A program made the translations under genes and the position numbers. A model generated the notes under the pieces. That model was not told the origin of the DNA. It saw only the letters and a list, made by a program, of their open reading frames with translations, and ran no database searches. A stretch of 64,000 bases of DNA from Panagrolaimus kolymaensis. Its lineage: Eukaryota > Nematoda > Chromadorea > Rhabditida > Panagrolaimidae. The DNA lies in the NCBI GenBank assembly GCA_028622995.1, contig JAJQJQ010000024.1, forward strand, positions 806,001 through 870,000, in the 5' to 3' direction. Shown here piece by piece: positions 37,080-49,710 of this stretch; within the stretch, counting starts at the first letter, position 1, and every line of letters begins with the position of its first letter.

Positions 37080-40000
37080 CAGTTTAAAAAAATAAGAAAG
37101 TTTCAATTCAAAGAAGAAGAAAACAACAAAAATAAAATCAAGATGTGATCAAAGATTCAGTTTCAAAGTGTCAATGTTTCTCTTTTTATACTCCTTATTT
37201 TTTGCTTGTCCAGTTTCGATCGAATAGAGGTGTGGAAAATGGAAAGGGAAAGATCCCAAAAAAAAGTAAATACTATAATAAATATCATCAGCTGACTCTG
37301 ACCAGCCGGTTATTTAATGTTTTTTACAAAAATAATAAATAAAAAAATAATCAAATGTTGCGATTTATTTGTGACTGACTGTCTCATGTGAGAGATAGAG
37401 AAAAAAAGGATGATGGAAAATCAGATAAAAAAATGAAAAAAGAAACAGTTTTTTTTATTAATTTATGTATTTTTTTAATGATCGAAAAAATAAAAATTGG
37501 AGTTAAAAAATAGAAACTTTTGGTTAAAACTTTAAACTCTGATTTGAAAATTCTTATGGCAGTTTAACTTTAAAAAAATATTGAATGTTTGCTAATTACC
37601 AAAGAGGATGAAAATCATTATGCGCAGTTTAAAAATTACACCACATTTTCCATCATATACCAGTTTTTTTAAAGGTTAAAACTCAAAATAATAGTTTTTT
37701 GAAGAAACACAGTTTGTTAATTTTTTTGATGATCCGAAAAAATTAGGTTAGAAATAGAAATTTTTGATTGATTTTTAACCAATCAAAATGTAAAACAGTT
37801 TAATTACTATTTAAAAAAGCTTAATGCCTCTAATATCTAAATTGAAAGAGATGATGGAAGAACTCAGTTTAAAACTTATATATAAAATCCTAACATACGG
37901 AATTTTTTTTACTTATTGTTTCATGATGCAAAATTTGTGTTGAAAAATACACTTTTTTGGGTAATATTTCCTTTATGTAACAACTACTGCAGTTTAACTA
38001 AATTTAAAACGAGAAAGAGAAAGTTGATTCCAATTTTGATGTAAAGTTAAATATCAAATATCTCAGCAATTAACAGTTTTATTAATCACAAAAAAATGTA
38101 AAATATATGGTTTTATTTCGAAATTGTAATTGCCAAATCAGTTAAACCTCATTAAAAAAATAGAAATGTTTTGGAGAAAAAAATTCAGTTTAAAATGTCT
38201 CATGATATATTTTAATTAAAACATTATTACGAAATTCGCACCAATACACAGTTATACTTTTAAACTATTATTATTACTCTCTGAGTCCAATCAAATTAGA
38301 TCAAAGAACGCGCGCTGCCAGCGCACTATCAGTTTTGAAACAAAAAAATATACAAACAATGTCATAAGCTTTTCTATTTGTTTGTTTGGCCCTCAATAAT
38401 TGATACAACGTGATATTTTCCAGTTTACAGCGTTCATTTTTCTATATTTATATGATTTTTTTACTTGATAATAATATCTTGTAAAAAATTGATAAATAAT
38501 TATGTACAGTTTTTTTCTCAAGGCTTGATTAAAAATTGAAGTTACCTTTACAGTTTTTAAAGACGTCTTATGATGACTCAGTTTATTTGCTCCCACAAAA
38601 TATTTAAAAAAATCCCCAACTGTAATAGCTTGGTTCAGTTTTTTTCCCAATCACAAAAATATTTCTTCTCCCCAAAATAGGCCACATTTAAAAAACTTTT
38701 CACTTCCTTATTTTTTTTTGTTATTTATTTTTGTCGAAGTTTTTTTTTTAATTTTTGACCGGGAAAAAATGAGAAAAATAAAAAACATTATCTTCGTCAA
38801 CGCGTGCCCTAATCAATCCAATTTTGGGAGGAGTATGTGTTATTATTGTTTGCCACCACGAGGTAGACGACAACCCTTCCCTTTTTTGAAACATAAAATA
38901 TTATTTTTTTAATGATAAAATTTATTTTTGTTATGTACACATCAAAAATCAATGTACTTTGTCCGATGAAAATGACACATGGAGCAATGAAAAGAAAAAA
39001 ATAAATGAGAAAAGACTTTGATCGAGAAAAGATAGGAAAAGAAAAACTAAAAATAAAAGTTTCAAAGTGTCTTTTTTCTTTTGCAAAAAAGCGATGAAAA
39101 AAAATGAATTTTTCCGAAAATGTTTGTTAGGAAAAAAATATTTGCCTTTATTGTGGAGAAGGTTAATTTAGAACGAAAAAATAAATAAATGAAAGAATTT
39201 TTTTAATTCTATTTAAAATCGAACATTTTTAAAGTTTTTCTTAACTTTAAAAGACAAAAAAAGCCGCAGTTAATAAAAAAAAACCAGATCTCTGGTTTAT
39301 TCAACTACAGTTAAAAAAACCTATTACCGAACATTTTTTTGTCCTGTCTGCCACAAAAAAGAATTATTTAATTATAAATGGGTTTTAAATCAACGATTTG
39401 TTTTTGTTGATTACAGTTTTAAGTAATTTATTTTAAAAAAGGCCCCAAGAATTTAATTTATTTAAATTTTTCTAATAACTCGCCAATAAACAAAGATTGT
39501 TTTTCTTGCTAACTTTCTACAAACTGGCACAGTTTAATTAATCCTCCAAATAAAGTTCCCGACAGTTAAAAAAAATATAAACGAATACGCGTAGTCAGTT
39601 TGACTTAACTAAACCAAAGATTCACACATTATTAATAATGCGTGTTATTTTTAGTAATTTGACAAGAAGCGACAGTTTTTAAAAAAAATTAGGCGATTTT
39701 TTTTATATGGAGCAGTTTAATTTTATTAAATAATTAAAAAGAGAAATTTGTTAATAAGACTATCCTTATTATCATTATTCAAAAATATCTCACAGTTTAG
39801 TTTTAATGAGAATAATTCAAATAGTGTTCGGGAGAGAAAAACTCGTTTATGATTTCTTAAATGAAAAAGCCGAAAATAAAAAAATTAAAGTGGTTTGCAG
39901 TTTAATTTACCTTAAAAAAATTTAATCAAACAAATCCAAAAAATAGTTTATCACAGAAAAAAATTTAAATAATTTTACTGGTGCTAGTTTCACCAAAAAC

Positions 40001-42869
40001 TTTGCACCAGTTTGAATGGATCTTATCACACCGTATTGAGAAGGAAAACAGTGACTAAAAAAAGATCAAAATAATAAAATACCAAAGCCGATGAGGTCTC
40101 CTCTTTTATATTGATATAATAAGGAATCGATGGCCAAAACATTTCAAAAGACAGTAAAGCGTAAATCTTCACAAAAAAATAGATTACTAATGTTTTTTTT
40201 TGTTATTGCTTATTGATTATTAAAAATTTTAGATTTCAAAAATAAACAAATACAAAGCCACAACAGACAACAGTTTTTTGATGATGGCGTTTGATTTATT
40301 GCTGACCATCTTTTTTAAAGAAAAAACAAAAAAATAAAAAGGCAGATGGGCTGATTTTTAGAAAAAAAGCTTAATCTTAAGCTCAAGATTAACAACCAGT
40401 TTTTTAAAAAATAATAGAAAAAACAAGAACCGTGAATTCAGAAAAAAGACCATCCATCAATGCCAGTTTTAAATTAATAATAAAAATGTAAGAAACTCTG
40501 AAAAACTTTTATTTCTGCACCTTCGCCAGAATTTGCAGTTTATTTATATACCTCTCTATTTTTTCCATATCCGCATCATCATCATCATCACCACTTAGAT
40601 TATAAAAAAGTATTGTTTTAGAAGAAAAACACGGATTCGAATCACCCCATCTAGGCAGTCATATACTTTAATTTTGAAATCCTTTTTTTGTTGCTTATCT
40701 TCATTTTTCAGACATAAGATTCATCACAAAGTTTACAAAAAGAAAAGTTATTACAAAAAAAAAAGCCGCGGCAAAAAATATAAATAATATTGAGAAATAA
40801 ATAGCTTTTTTTTGTTTTTGATGCGTCAATATTTTTTTCTTATTATTGTAAAAAAATAATAATAAATCGAAGGAGAAAAATCAGAAAGCAGTTTAAAAAA
40901 GGCTTAAAGGTCAGTCAGTCAGTTAATAGTGATGAGAAAGTCCATCGAAAGAAGATGAAACAATGATACCATAAAAAATAAAATTTTGTGCTAAAAATGA
41001 AAAATATTTTTTCTCAAGAAAAAATAAAATAAAAAACAAAGCCTTAAGCAAAAAACTTTTACGAAGAAAAAGAAAAAAATATGAAGAAACTTTTTTTAGT
41101 TGTAAAAAAACAACTTTGAAGTAAGCGTTGTATGTCGAAATGCAGTTTTGAAAAGTTTCCCTTTTTAGTCAACAACGCTGCCGCCGCCGCTTTTGCCGTA
41201 ATTGTTGTTGTCGTATTTTTGAATGCCTTCCCTCCTTTTTTCTCGTGATGACGATGATGCTCTAAAAGGACATGGGGCATTAAAATGGCACACAAATTCA
41301 TACATGCAAAATAAATTTTTTGTTTTCAAAAAAGTTAAAAGAAGGAGGGAGGGAATGCATCAAAGCTCTCTTTTTTTACTTCTAGAAGTGTACACATTCT
41401 GAAACTCAGTTTTTTTTTCTTTAGAGCTTTATAGCATAACACAGTTTTAAAAGCTTTCAAAATTCCAAAAAAGTCAGCTATAAAATTAATTATTATCAAA
41501 ACAGTTTATTATTAAAAATTGATTTAGAAAAATATTTTAAATTATTTAGAATTTAAAATTTTGATAAATAAAGTGATCCACAGTTTATAGCTTAGCAAAA
41601 ATTGTTCCATTTTTTAAACATGTCGAACTCATTTTTTTTTTACCAAAAAAATATTCCCATAAAATATCCCACAGTTTTTTCGATCTTATTCTATTGAAAT
41701 GTTAACAAATAAGTTGATAACATGTTTTTTACAGTTATAACTTAAACATGTATTACCTTAATAATCACATTATGCAGTTTTATATTGACCAAGAAAAAAT
41801 TCGTGGCAGCGATATTGTTCCATTTTTTAATATTATGTTTTCTTAGTTATCAGTTTTTGAAATAGTTAAAAGCTTATTATTATCAAGCATGGTGGTAGCC
41901 ATTGCTATTATCAATGCAGTTTTATAATTATATAAATATAAAAATATCTGGAATTGCGATATCCCGAGAATCCATGGTATAACAGTTTTGAATGAATCTC
42001 TTTAAGATTTTTTTCTAAAGAAAAAGCGTAAAGACGAATATTTGGGTTTCATCCGCAGTTTTACGAATCTTAAATATATATTTTTTTTGACTTTAACCAT
42101 AAAAGCTTTTTTTGACCACAAAAAACAAGTCATTACAATAACACAGTTTTATGACATATAAAAAACAAAATTATTCTCCTGATAAAATGTCTTAGCTCAG
42201 TTCAAAAATTAATAGTAAAAATTTTCCTTAGATAATTAAGTTTTCATACTTGTACATTAAAAGTCAGTTATCGAAATATAAATAAAGCAAAAGGGTTTAT
42301 TTGTAATAAAAATATTAAAAATGTTAATAAATTGTTTGTATGTGTTGTTACAATTATGTTTTTAAAAAAATGTCCTCCGAACAAAAGCTGTGCAGTTTTT
42401 AATTATATAAAATTAGGCTAAAGTGTAATGTTTGCAGTTAAGTTAATTCTTCACAAGCATGATTTTGAGTTTTGAAATTTTCACATGATAATAATTTCAA
42501 ATCAAAGACGAGGCATTATATCGCAGTTTTTTTTTAACAAAAATAATTTTTTGATTGGTTATATCTCGAATTACCAAAATAATATATAAAATAAACAGTT
42601 TTGAATGAATCTTGGAGGGTTTCTTATTGAAAAACAAAAAACAGTTAAAATCAATTTGTGAAAAAAAACCCTGCCTTCTTCGGGATTCCATCCAGTTTAT
42701 AGACAAATTACAAGAAAATTAAAAGGTAAAATTGGATGTTTTTCAAAGGCCTTTAAGATCACAATTGTTCAGTTTTTTACAACCTTGAAGCCAATATGAC
42801 TGCACTAAAAATCAATATTTAAAAAATTTATCTCCCAGCGGAACGTGCGTTCAGTTTAAAAAAAAAGAT

Positions 42870-43230
42870 TATTGAAGTATGATAAGAGCATAAATTTCAT
42901 GATTATGATGTAATTCAGCAGCCAACAAAGGCATGCCTAATGACAGTTTATTTTACTTTTTTATTTATTTTTACGGATATAATGAAATAATTTTAAAAAT
43001 TCATTGGTTTGTTGTAACTTGCAATTCAGTTTACTTTCAATTTTACAACTTTTGAAGAAATTTGTTCTACAGTTTTGAAATAAATTGCATAAAATGGAAA
43101 TCTTAATCAACACAGTTTTTATTCATCTAACTTTTTAATACCTTATATTCTTTATTTAATCACATATTGATTTCTTGGTGCAGTTTTTTGAATTAGTCTT
43201 ACAAAAATTATGAAATTTTGCAGTGCTTTA
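42870..43230 (+). repeat. Diverged duplicate segment (partner 44860-45200)
   Basis: Both segments show, in order, AAGTATGATAA, GACAGTTTAT, CAATTCAGTTTACTTT, a CAGTTTT, CAGTTTTTATTCATC and GCAGTTTTT. The sequence between them has drifted considerably while the CAGTT positions align. Confidence 0.6.
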
Positions 43231-44569
43231 AAAATAATTTAATTTTGATTATGTAGATTTACAGTTTTTGAATGAAACAAAAAAATTATTAGAAAGTTTT
43301 TTTTGTTGTGAAAAATCAATAATCTTTTCTATTTGCCGCTAACCAACATAGATGACAGTTAATTTTGTTTTTAAAAAATTAGATATTGAACAGTTTAAAT
43401 TAAACATTTAACATAATTTTCATGTTTTCAAAAGAGTTATTTCACACTCAATTTTAAATGGTACTCCGCAGTTTTCTAAACTCATAACTAATATTCCAAG
43501 AAAGATTAAAACGATGTTCAAAGTTGCAAGTTTGGTAGAAACAAAAAGTTTCATAAACATTTGTTTCTAGCGCGGAATTATTGTTTAATGAAAAAATCTG
43601 GTACCAAAATTTATAGTTAAAGTTGATGAGACTCTTTATTCAGTTTTTTATAATTATCCAAAAAATTACACAGTTTATTTTAATTCTTGGATTCAAGACA
43701 AAAAAATCAAATCAGTTTTTGTTTAAAGAATTTTTTTGTCATTATTACACTTTTTTGAAGCAAGCAGGAATTCGACGGACTCAGTTTTTTTGTTGAGTCA
43801 GCATTGACTCTCTCATGTTCACAAAAGCTTTTTGGCTTGTGTCAAAAACTAGCAAAAATAAATGTCTATTTCACATACTTACCACCACCTCAGTTTTATA
43901 GCTTGTGATTATTTTTTCTTGTCAGTTAATTTAAATTTAAAAAAATTTAAATCGAAGTTCAGTAAAATTAATTAATTAAATAATAACGATAATTAGCAGT
44001 TTAAACTTTCTTATTACATGGTATGATTTAAAAACAGTTACAACTCATAGTTAATTTTTTGTCTTTCTTCGTGTTAAACAGTTTTAATCTTTTTTGTTTT
44101 TGTAAAAATATAATTAAAAAATTGCTAATAAATTTAAATAACTTTTGTTTTTTGGATAATAATAAACGTCTTCAGTTTTTTTTTGTAAAATCTTTTTTAC
44201 GTTTCAAACTCAATTTTTGTTTGACCTCCGCCACCTTCTCATATTCAGTTTTAATCCGTCTTTCCATAAAAATAAATAGTGGCTACAAACCGTGAAATAA
44301 ATTTAAAATTCGAAACTTTGTTCCGACACATATTTAAGCTATCATTCAGTTTAAAATTCCAATAAAAGAATGAAATACGTGGATATTTAAACATCTCAGT
44401 TTTTTTTTGCCTCAAAAATATTCATATCTATTAGAACACTATCCAGATAAAATTTTGTATATTTTTGTTTTGTTTGGTTAAAAAAGATTCGTTTTCAAGA
44501 TGGGTCAGTTTCAAACTTTTTTTTAGCTTCGTCAAAGCGATTGAACAATCAAATACTTTTGTTCATTGC

Positions 44570-45720
44570 CGCCAGTTAAAAATCCTTTTTTAATAAAACA
44601 GATTTCGTTCTTTGAGAAAGTAATTTGTCGTTTAAAAATTCTGGAATGGCTTAACTTTCAAACCAAAATTTTTTATTTATCTATCCAACTTTTCTTCAGT
44701 TAAAAAAGAAAATAATTAAAAAACAACTTATAAATTAATTTTATTTTGAATGTTTGCAAATATAAAAAAGAAAATCCTTAATTCATATTTAGTAATCGTG
44801 TTATTATATTATTATTGTAACAAAAAATTTTGAAAGCAATCGTGACAGTTTATAAAAAATTCATCATTAAAGTATGATAATAAGAAAGCGCAGACAAAGA
44901 TGAGAATGTAAATTCAGAAGATGAGACATTCGTATTATTATTCGACAGTTTATCTTATTTTTTCTTTATCGTCACAATAGAATCCACAAAGCTCCTCACA
45001 ATTCAGTTTACTTTTCATTTAATCCTTCCAAATTTAAATTCTTTTTACAGTTTTAAATATACTCTCGCAAAATTTAATCGATACAGTTTTTATTCATCAT
45101 AATTTTTAATAACTTTTATCTTCTTCATTTAATACAGAAATGCATGGCGCAGTTTTTCTCTCATTAATCTTGCTAAATAAAATCGTTAATCGACAGTGTT
45201 CTAAAAATCGTTTAATTTTTTTATGAGGCTTTTAAAATTTTTGAATCAAAAAATATGAAAAAAATTTTATGTAAAATATTAATATAATTTTTTCGATTAG
45301 CACGGAAACAATCACGGAAACAGTTTTTATTTTATTTTTAAAACTAAATTTTTGGTAATTAAAATCCAGAATTTTTTTATTTTATTTAAAGAGCAATTTT
45401 ACAAATTTAAGGTCCAAAGACAGTTTTTCTAAAATTATATCTTGGAAAGATACTACCGAAAAAAGTAAAGAAAAATGGGTACGCTGCAGTTTTGTAGGAA
45501 TGAATATTTCCTTTAAGGTTTTTTTGAAGCAGCTTTTTGCACTAAAAAAACTCGTGACGTTATTTGCAGTTAATTTTGAATAAACATTTTTTTTCTTCTG
45601 CTGTCTTGATTTGATAAAATTATTTTAACAGTTTTTACATTAATTCCTCAATACAAAATGTGAGTATCAATACAGTTTTTTCAAAAAATATTTTTAAACA
45701 AGCTCAGTTTTGCTGACTTA
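44570..45720 (+). repeat. Diverged duplicate segment (partner about 50400-51060)
   Basis: Shared landmarks include GGCTTAACTT, AGAAAATAAT, TTATTTTGAAT, then GAGCAATTTTACAAAT/ATAATTTTACAAAT followed by aligned CAGTTTT, TATCT-GGAAA and ATATTTCCTT. The partner appears to lack about 500 bp from the middle. The later retrotransposon insertion at 45853 lies between the two copies. Confidence 0.65.
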
Positions 45721-45847
45721 GTTTTTTTAAAGTCAAGGTTCGTTAACTCAAGTTTACAAAAAAACTTTTTTTTCGCAAAAATGAACAAAAATAGATTTTT
45801 TTTAACAATCAAATCAATAATGTCAGTTATAAACACATCATAACTTT

Positions 45848-45852
45848 CCTAC
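45848..45852. repeat. Target-site duplication, left (CCTAC)
   Basis: CCTAC immediately precedes the TGTG terminus of the left LTR and recurs at 49903-49907 just after the right LTR. Confidence 0.85.
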
Positions 45853-46024
45853 TGTGCTGCACAGCCTTCTAGTGTACAGCGGCGGTTAATATAGCAGTTT
45901 ATTAGACACTTGCTAACTCTGACCGAGCTTCGCATATACATTACAATAACAATACATTACAGATATAATACGACAAGTTAACGTGGTGAGACTAGAGCAG
46001 AGACAATCACAGAAATGTCTCACA
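45853..46024 (-). repeat. LTR, left copy (3' LTR in element orientation)
   Basis: 172 bp, TG...CA. It differs from the other two LTRs by a cluster of substitutions within about 15 bp near 45880-45895. The other two read the same there. Confidence 0.9.
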
Positions 46025-46036
46025 TTCTCCACCACT
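46025..46036 (-). other. Polypurine tract candidate
   Basis: On the - strand AGTGGTGGAGAA sits directly against the TGTGAG start of the 3' LTR, the position expected for plus-strand priming. The equivalent for the second unit is at 47964-47975. Confidence 0.6.
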
Positions 46037-46060
46037 TATAAAGGACATACAAAGCTACAA

Positions 46061-47584
46061 TTAATTACAGTTATTCTTAACAGCTTTGCGTTGACGTTCA
46101 TTGACCTTTGATAAGAGCTTCTGGACCAGTTCGAGCATTTGATCAACTTCCACTTGAGCCATATCCATGATCATATCATCCAGTGTTTCACTGACATCAC
46201 CGAGCATTTCCAGAGCTTCTGTTGTTGTCATCCACTCATCCATAGGTGGAACATCAGCGGCATGTTTGCCTTGAACAACATCAGACCATGTCAGGTCCTT
46301 CTTAGCTTCACTTGAAGACTTTGCAGGAGATACCACTGTCTTCTTTTCCTTCTTCCATGGAGATGCCACTATCTTCTTTTCCTTCTTCGATGGAGATACA
46401 CGAGCTTTCTTTTCCTTTTGACCAGCTTTGAATCCATTTCTCCATTCTTCCAGGATCTTCTCCTTCTTTCCTTCCCCATGTGCATTTGCAGGATCAGAAG
46501 TACCATCGACGACAGTACCAACACCATATGAAGCCATTCCATAATCAGCAGGATAAACAGAGCCAATAAAATGTTCACTTACATGGTTAACACGAGCAGA
46601 ATATTTGCTTTCTTTGCCATTCGGTTTACCAGATTTGCATTCAACCGCTAAGTGACCATACTTTCCACAGTTGTGACACCTTGTTTGAGCTTTGAAACAT
46701 TTATTGCACATCTTGAACTTCCTACTTGACTTGGGCTTTCCACATTTCGTACAGTAGCCAGATGACGATCCATTTGAGTTTCCAGAGCTTCTTGATCCAT
46801 TCGAGTTGCATGAATTGCGTCGATTTTTCTGATGTCCAGTTCCTTCTTTACCATGACCATTTCTTGCATTGCCACCTCTTCCTCCTCCATGGGAAGTTCG
46901 TTCTGCAGCTCCATCACCAAGGCGTTCTTGTTGAGCATGAGCATAGTTGATCGAGGTTCGTTCAGGCAGCTTCTGTTCACGTTGAGTTTGCAAAGTTGTT
47001 GAAATGAGCTTTTCACAATCAGCAAACGATGTATTCGGGTCAGCCGTCAGGAGCTCCAAGATTTTGATACGCAGAGGTTCAAGAGCTTCAGTTTTCATTG
47101 ACATCAGCAAAGTCATCGTATTGAGCTCGTTCTCTTTGAATTTACCAAATTCGAAGTCCATTGTGTTCTGTTTGATACGAGCGCAGAACTCCATAATTGA
47201 TTCTTGTTCTGGACCATTCCATTCCATTTGGAAGCGACCATATCTCTTTGCAAACACGGATTCAGTTCTATCAAACAGCTTGACCATAACATCTTTGATT
47301 CCGTTGACATCAGCAGCTGGAGTAAGCTGGAGAGCCGCGGCCACCTTTTCGTAGCATTCATCATTCATCGACGTTAGAACAAGGGCCATCTTTTGACGTT
47401 GTGTGAGACCAGGGTGTAGTTCAAAAATCAGCTCCAAACGTTGAAACCACATTGAAGCACCATTTGGACGAGCAAGATCACATCTGAAGTGAGGCAAAGA
47501 TGGAAGACTTCTACCAGAAATAGTTGTTGTTGGAGTTTCACCACTTGCAGCAGGAGGTTTCTCAGCATTTCCAGCCATTAGCAA
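46061..47584 (-). CDS. Retrotransposon Gag, copy 1
   Basis: A single uninterrupted 507-residue frame. Residues about 30-200 form a helical capsid-like region (MWFQRLELIFELHPG ... Ty3/Gypsy-style). A basic Gly/Asn/Ser-rich nucleocapsid-like stretch follows at 215-275. A CX2C pair (CTKC, CNKC) spans about 278-296, and a classical CCHC knuckle CHNCGKYGHLAVEC lies at about 303-316. The C-terminal third has three Lys-rich VSP-KKEKK repeats and ends in a coiled-coil-like helix. Gag assembles the particle and binds element RNA. No pol frame follows, and the stop is about 36 bp from the LTR, so nothing is missing through truncation of a longer reading frame here. Confidence 0.93.
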   Translation of the reverse strand: MLMAGNAEKPPAASGETPTTTISGRSLPSLPHFRCDLARPNGASMWFQRLELIFELHPGLTQRQKMALVLTSMNDECYEKVAAALQLTPAADVNGIKDVMVKLFDRTESVFAKRYGRFQMEWNGPEQESIMEFCARIKQNTMDFEFGKFKENELNTMTLLMSMKTEALEPLRIKILELLTADPNTSFADCEKLISTTLQTQREQKLPERTSINYAHAQQERLGDGAAERTSHGGGRGGNARNGHGKEGTGHQKNRRNSCNSNGSRSSGNSNGSSSGYCTKCGKPKSSRKFKMCNKCFKAQTRCHNCGKYGHLAVECKSGKPNGKESKYSARVNHVSEHFIGSVYPADYGMASYGVGTVVDGTSDPANAHGEGKKEKILEEWRNGFKAGQKEKKARVSPSKKEKKIVASPWKKEKKTVVSPAKSSSEAKKDLTWSDVVQGKHAADVPPMDEWMTTTEALEMLGDVSETLDDMIMDMAQVEVDQMLELVQKLLSKVNERQRKAVKNNCN

Positions 47585-47791
47585 GAGTTTACCAAGAGAG
47601 CGATGTTGTAGCTTACCAAGCTATTTGCAGCAGATTTTTAACCAAAAATCAGGAAAAAGCAGACCAGCAGATTTTTAACCAAAAATCAGGAAAAAGCACG
47701 AGCAGCTGATTTTTAAACAAAAAATCAGGAAAAACAGCAGTTGATTTCTCTTCTTCGGAGGCGTGCAGATGAGAATCCTTCGTTACCAATT
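47585..47791 (-). repeat. Gag leader with short tandem repeats, copy 1
   Basis: The untranslated leader between LTR and gag start holds three imperfect units of about 35 bp built around GATTTTTAACCAAAAATCAGG (degenerate in the third), each with a small ATTTTT/AAAAAT inverted repeat. It may be a packaging or translation signal (inference). The same lies at 49524-49730. Confidence 0.75.
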
Positions 47792-47963
47792 TGTGCTGCA
47801 CAGCCTTCTAGTGTACAGCGACGATTATTAGAGCAGTTTATTAGACACTTGCTAACTCTGACCGAGCTTCGCATATACATTACAATAACAATACATTACA
47901 GATATAATACGACAAGTTAACGTGGTGAGACTAGAGCAGAGACAATCACAGAAATGTCTCACA
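47792..47963 (-). repeat. LTR, central copy shared by both units
   Basis: Serves as the 3' LTR of the right unit and the 5' LTR of the left unit. It is exactly 1939 bp from each neighbouring LTR. Confidence 0.9.
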
Positions 47964-47999
47964 TTCTCCACCACTTATAAAGGACATACAAAGCTACAA

Positions 48000-49523
48000 T
48001 TAATTACAGTTATTCTTAACAGCTTTGCGTTGACGTTCATTGACCTTTGATAAGAGCTTCTGGACCAGTTCGAGCATTTGATCAACTTCCACTTGAGCCA
48101 TATCCATGATCATATCATCCAGTGTTTCACTGACATCACCGAGCATTTCCAGAGCTTCTGTTGTTGTCATCCACTCATCCATAGGTGGAACATCAGCGGC
48201 ATGTTTGCCTTGAACAACATCAGACCATGTCAGGTCCTTCTTAGCTTCACTTGAAGACTTTGCAGGAGATACCACTGTCTTCTTTTCCTTCTTCCATGGA
48301 GATGCCACTATCTTCTTTTCCTTCTTCGATGGAGATACACGAGCTTTCTTTTCCTTTTGACCAGCTTTGAATCCATTTCTCCATTCTTCCAGGATCTTCT
48401 CCTTCTTTCCTTCCCCATGTGCATTTGCAGGATCAGAAGTACCATCGACGACAGTACCAACACCATATGAAGCCATTCCATAATCAGCAGGATAAACAGA
48501 GCCAATAAAATGTTCACTTACATGGTTAACACGAGCAGAATATTTGCTTTCTTTGCCATTCGGTTTACCAGATTTGCATTCAACCGCTAAGTGACCATAC
48601 TTTCCACAGTTGTGACACCTTGTTTGAGCTTTGAAACATTTATTGCACATCTTGAACTTCCTACTTGACTTGGGCTTTCCACATTTCGTACAGTAGCCAG
48701 ATGACGATCCATTTGAGTTTCCAGAGCTTCTTGATCCATTCGAGTTGCATGAATTGCGTCGATTTTTCTGATGTCCAGTTCCTTCTTTACCATGACCATT
48801 TCTTGCATTGCCACCTCTTCCTCCTCCATGGGAAGTTCGTTCTGCAGCTCCATCACCAAGGCGTTCTTGTTGAGCATGAGCATAGTTGATCGAGGTTCGT
48901 TCAGGCAGCTTCTGTTCACGTTGAGTTTGCAAAGTTGTTGAAATGAGCTTTTCACAATCAGCAAACGATGTATTCGGGTCAGCCGTCAGGAGCTCCAAGA
49001 TTTTGATACGCAGAGGTTCAAGAGCTTCAGTTTTCATTGACATCAGCAAAGTCATCGTATTGAGCTCGTTCTCTTTGAATTTACCAAATTCGAAGTCCAT
49101 TGTGTTCTGTTTGATACGAGCGCAGAACTCCATAATTGATTCTTGTTCTGGACCATTCCATTCCATTTGGAAGCGACCATATCTCTTTGCAAACACGGAT
49201 TCAGTTCTATCAAACAGCTTGACCATAACATCTTTGATTCCGTTGACATCAGCAGCTGGAGTAAGCTGGAGAGCCGCGGCCACCTTTTCGTAGCATTCAT
49301 CATTCATCGACGTTAGAACAAGGGCCATCTTTTGACGTTGTGTGAGACCAGGGTGTAGTTCAAAAATCAGCTCCAAACGTTGAAACCACATTGAAGCACC
49401 ATTTGGACGAGCAAGATCACATCTGAAGTGAGGCAAAGATGGAAGACTTCTACCAGAAATAGTTGTTGTTGGAGTTTCACCACTTGCAGCAGGAGGTTTC
49501 TCAGCATTTCCAGCCATTAGCAA
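48000..49523 (-). CDS. Retrotransposon Gag, copy 2
   Basis: Its translation is identical to copy 1 across all 507 residues, including the CX2C pair and the CCHC knuckle. Identity over a full unit implies either very recent duplication by LTR-LTR recombination, or an assembly that duplicated one copy. Its upstream LTR (49731-49902) would drive transcription of the whole array. Confidence 0.93.
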   Translation of the reverse strand: MLMAGNAEKPPAASGETPTTTISGRSLPSLPHFRCDLARPNGASMWFQRLELIFELHPGLTQRQKMALVLTSMNDECYEKVAAALQLTPAADVNGIKDVMVKLFDRTESVFAKRYGRFQMEWNGPEQESIMEFCARIKQNTMDFEFGKFKENELNTMTLLMSMKTEALEPLRIKILELLTADPNTSFADCEKLISTTLQTQREQKLPERTSINYAHAQQERLGDGAAERTSHGGGRGGNARNGHGKEGTGHQKNRRNSCNSNGSRSSGNSNGSSSGYCTKCGKPKSSRKFKMCNKCFKAQTRCHNCGKYGHLAVECKSGKPNGKESKYSARVNHVSEHFIGSVYPADYGMASYGVGTVVDGTSDPANAHGEGKKEKILEEWRNGFKAGQKEKKARVSPSKKEKKIVASPWKKEKKTVVSPAKSSSEAKKDLTWSDVVQGKHAADVPPMDEWMTTTEALEMLGDVSETLDDMIMDMAQVEVDQMLELVQKLLSKVNERQRKAVKNNCN

Positions 49524-49710
49524 GAGTTTACCAAGAGAGCGATGTTGTAGCTTACCAAGCTATTTGCAGCAGATTTTTAACCAAAAATCAGGAAAAAGCA
49601 GACCAGCAGATTTTTAACCAAAAATCAGGAAAAAGCACGAGCAGCTGATTTTTAAACAAAAAATCAGGAAAAACAGCAGTTGATTTCTCTTCTTCGGAGG
49701 CGTGCAGATG

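Noticed and set aside
40625..40665. B-box-like GATTCGAATC suggesting a tRNA
   Set aside because: No acceptor, D or anticodon arms could be folded around it on either strand.
37080..45840. Regularly spaced short motif suggested a CRISPR-like array
   Set aside because: The repeated part is only about 6-8 bp, spacing is irregular, and the genome is eukaryotic with introns.
46726..47354. Open frames antisense to gag, repeated at 48665-49293
   Set aside because: Shadows of the Gag coding frame; identical in both copies simply because the unit is duplicated.
47820..47845. CAGTTTA inside the LTRs as part of the array
   Set aside because: One occurrence per LTR, within an element that clearly inserted later; treated as coincidence.
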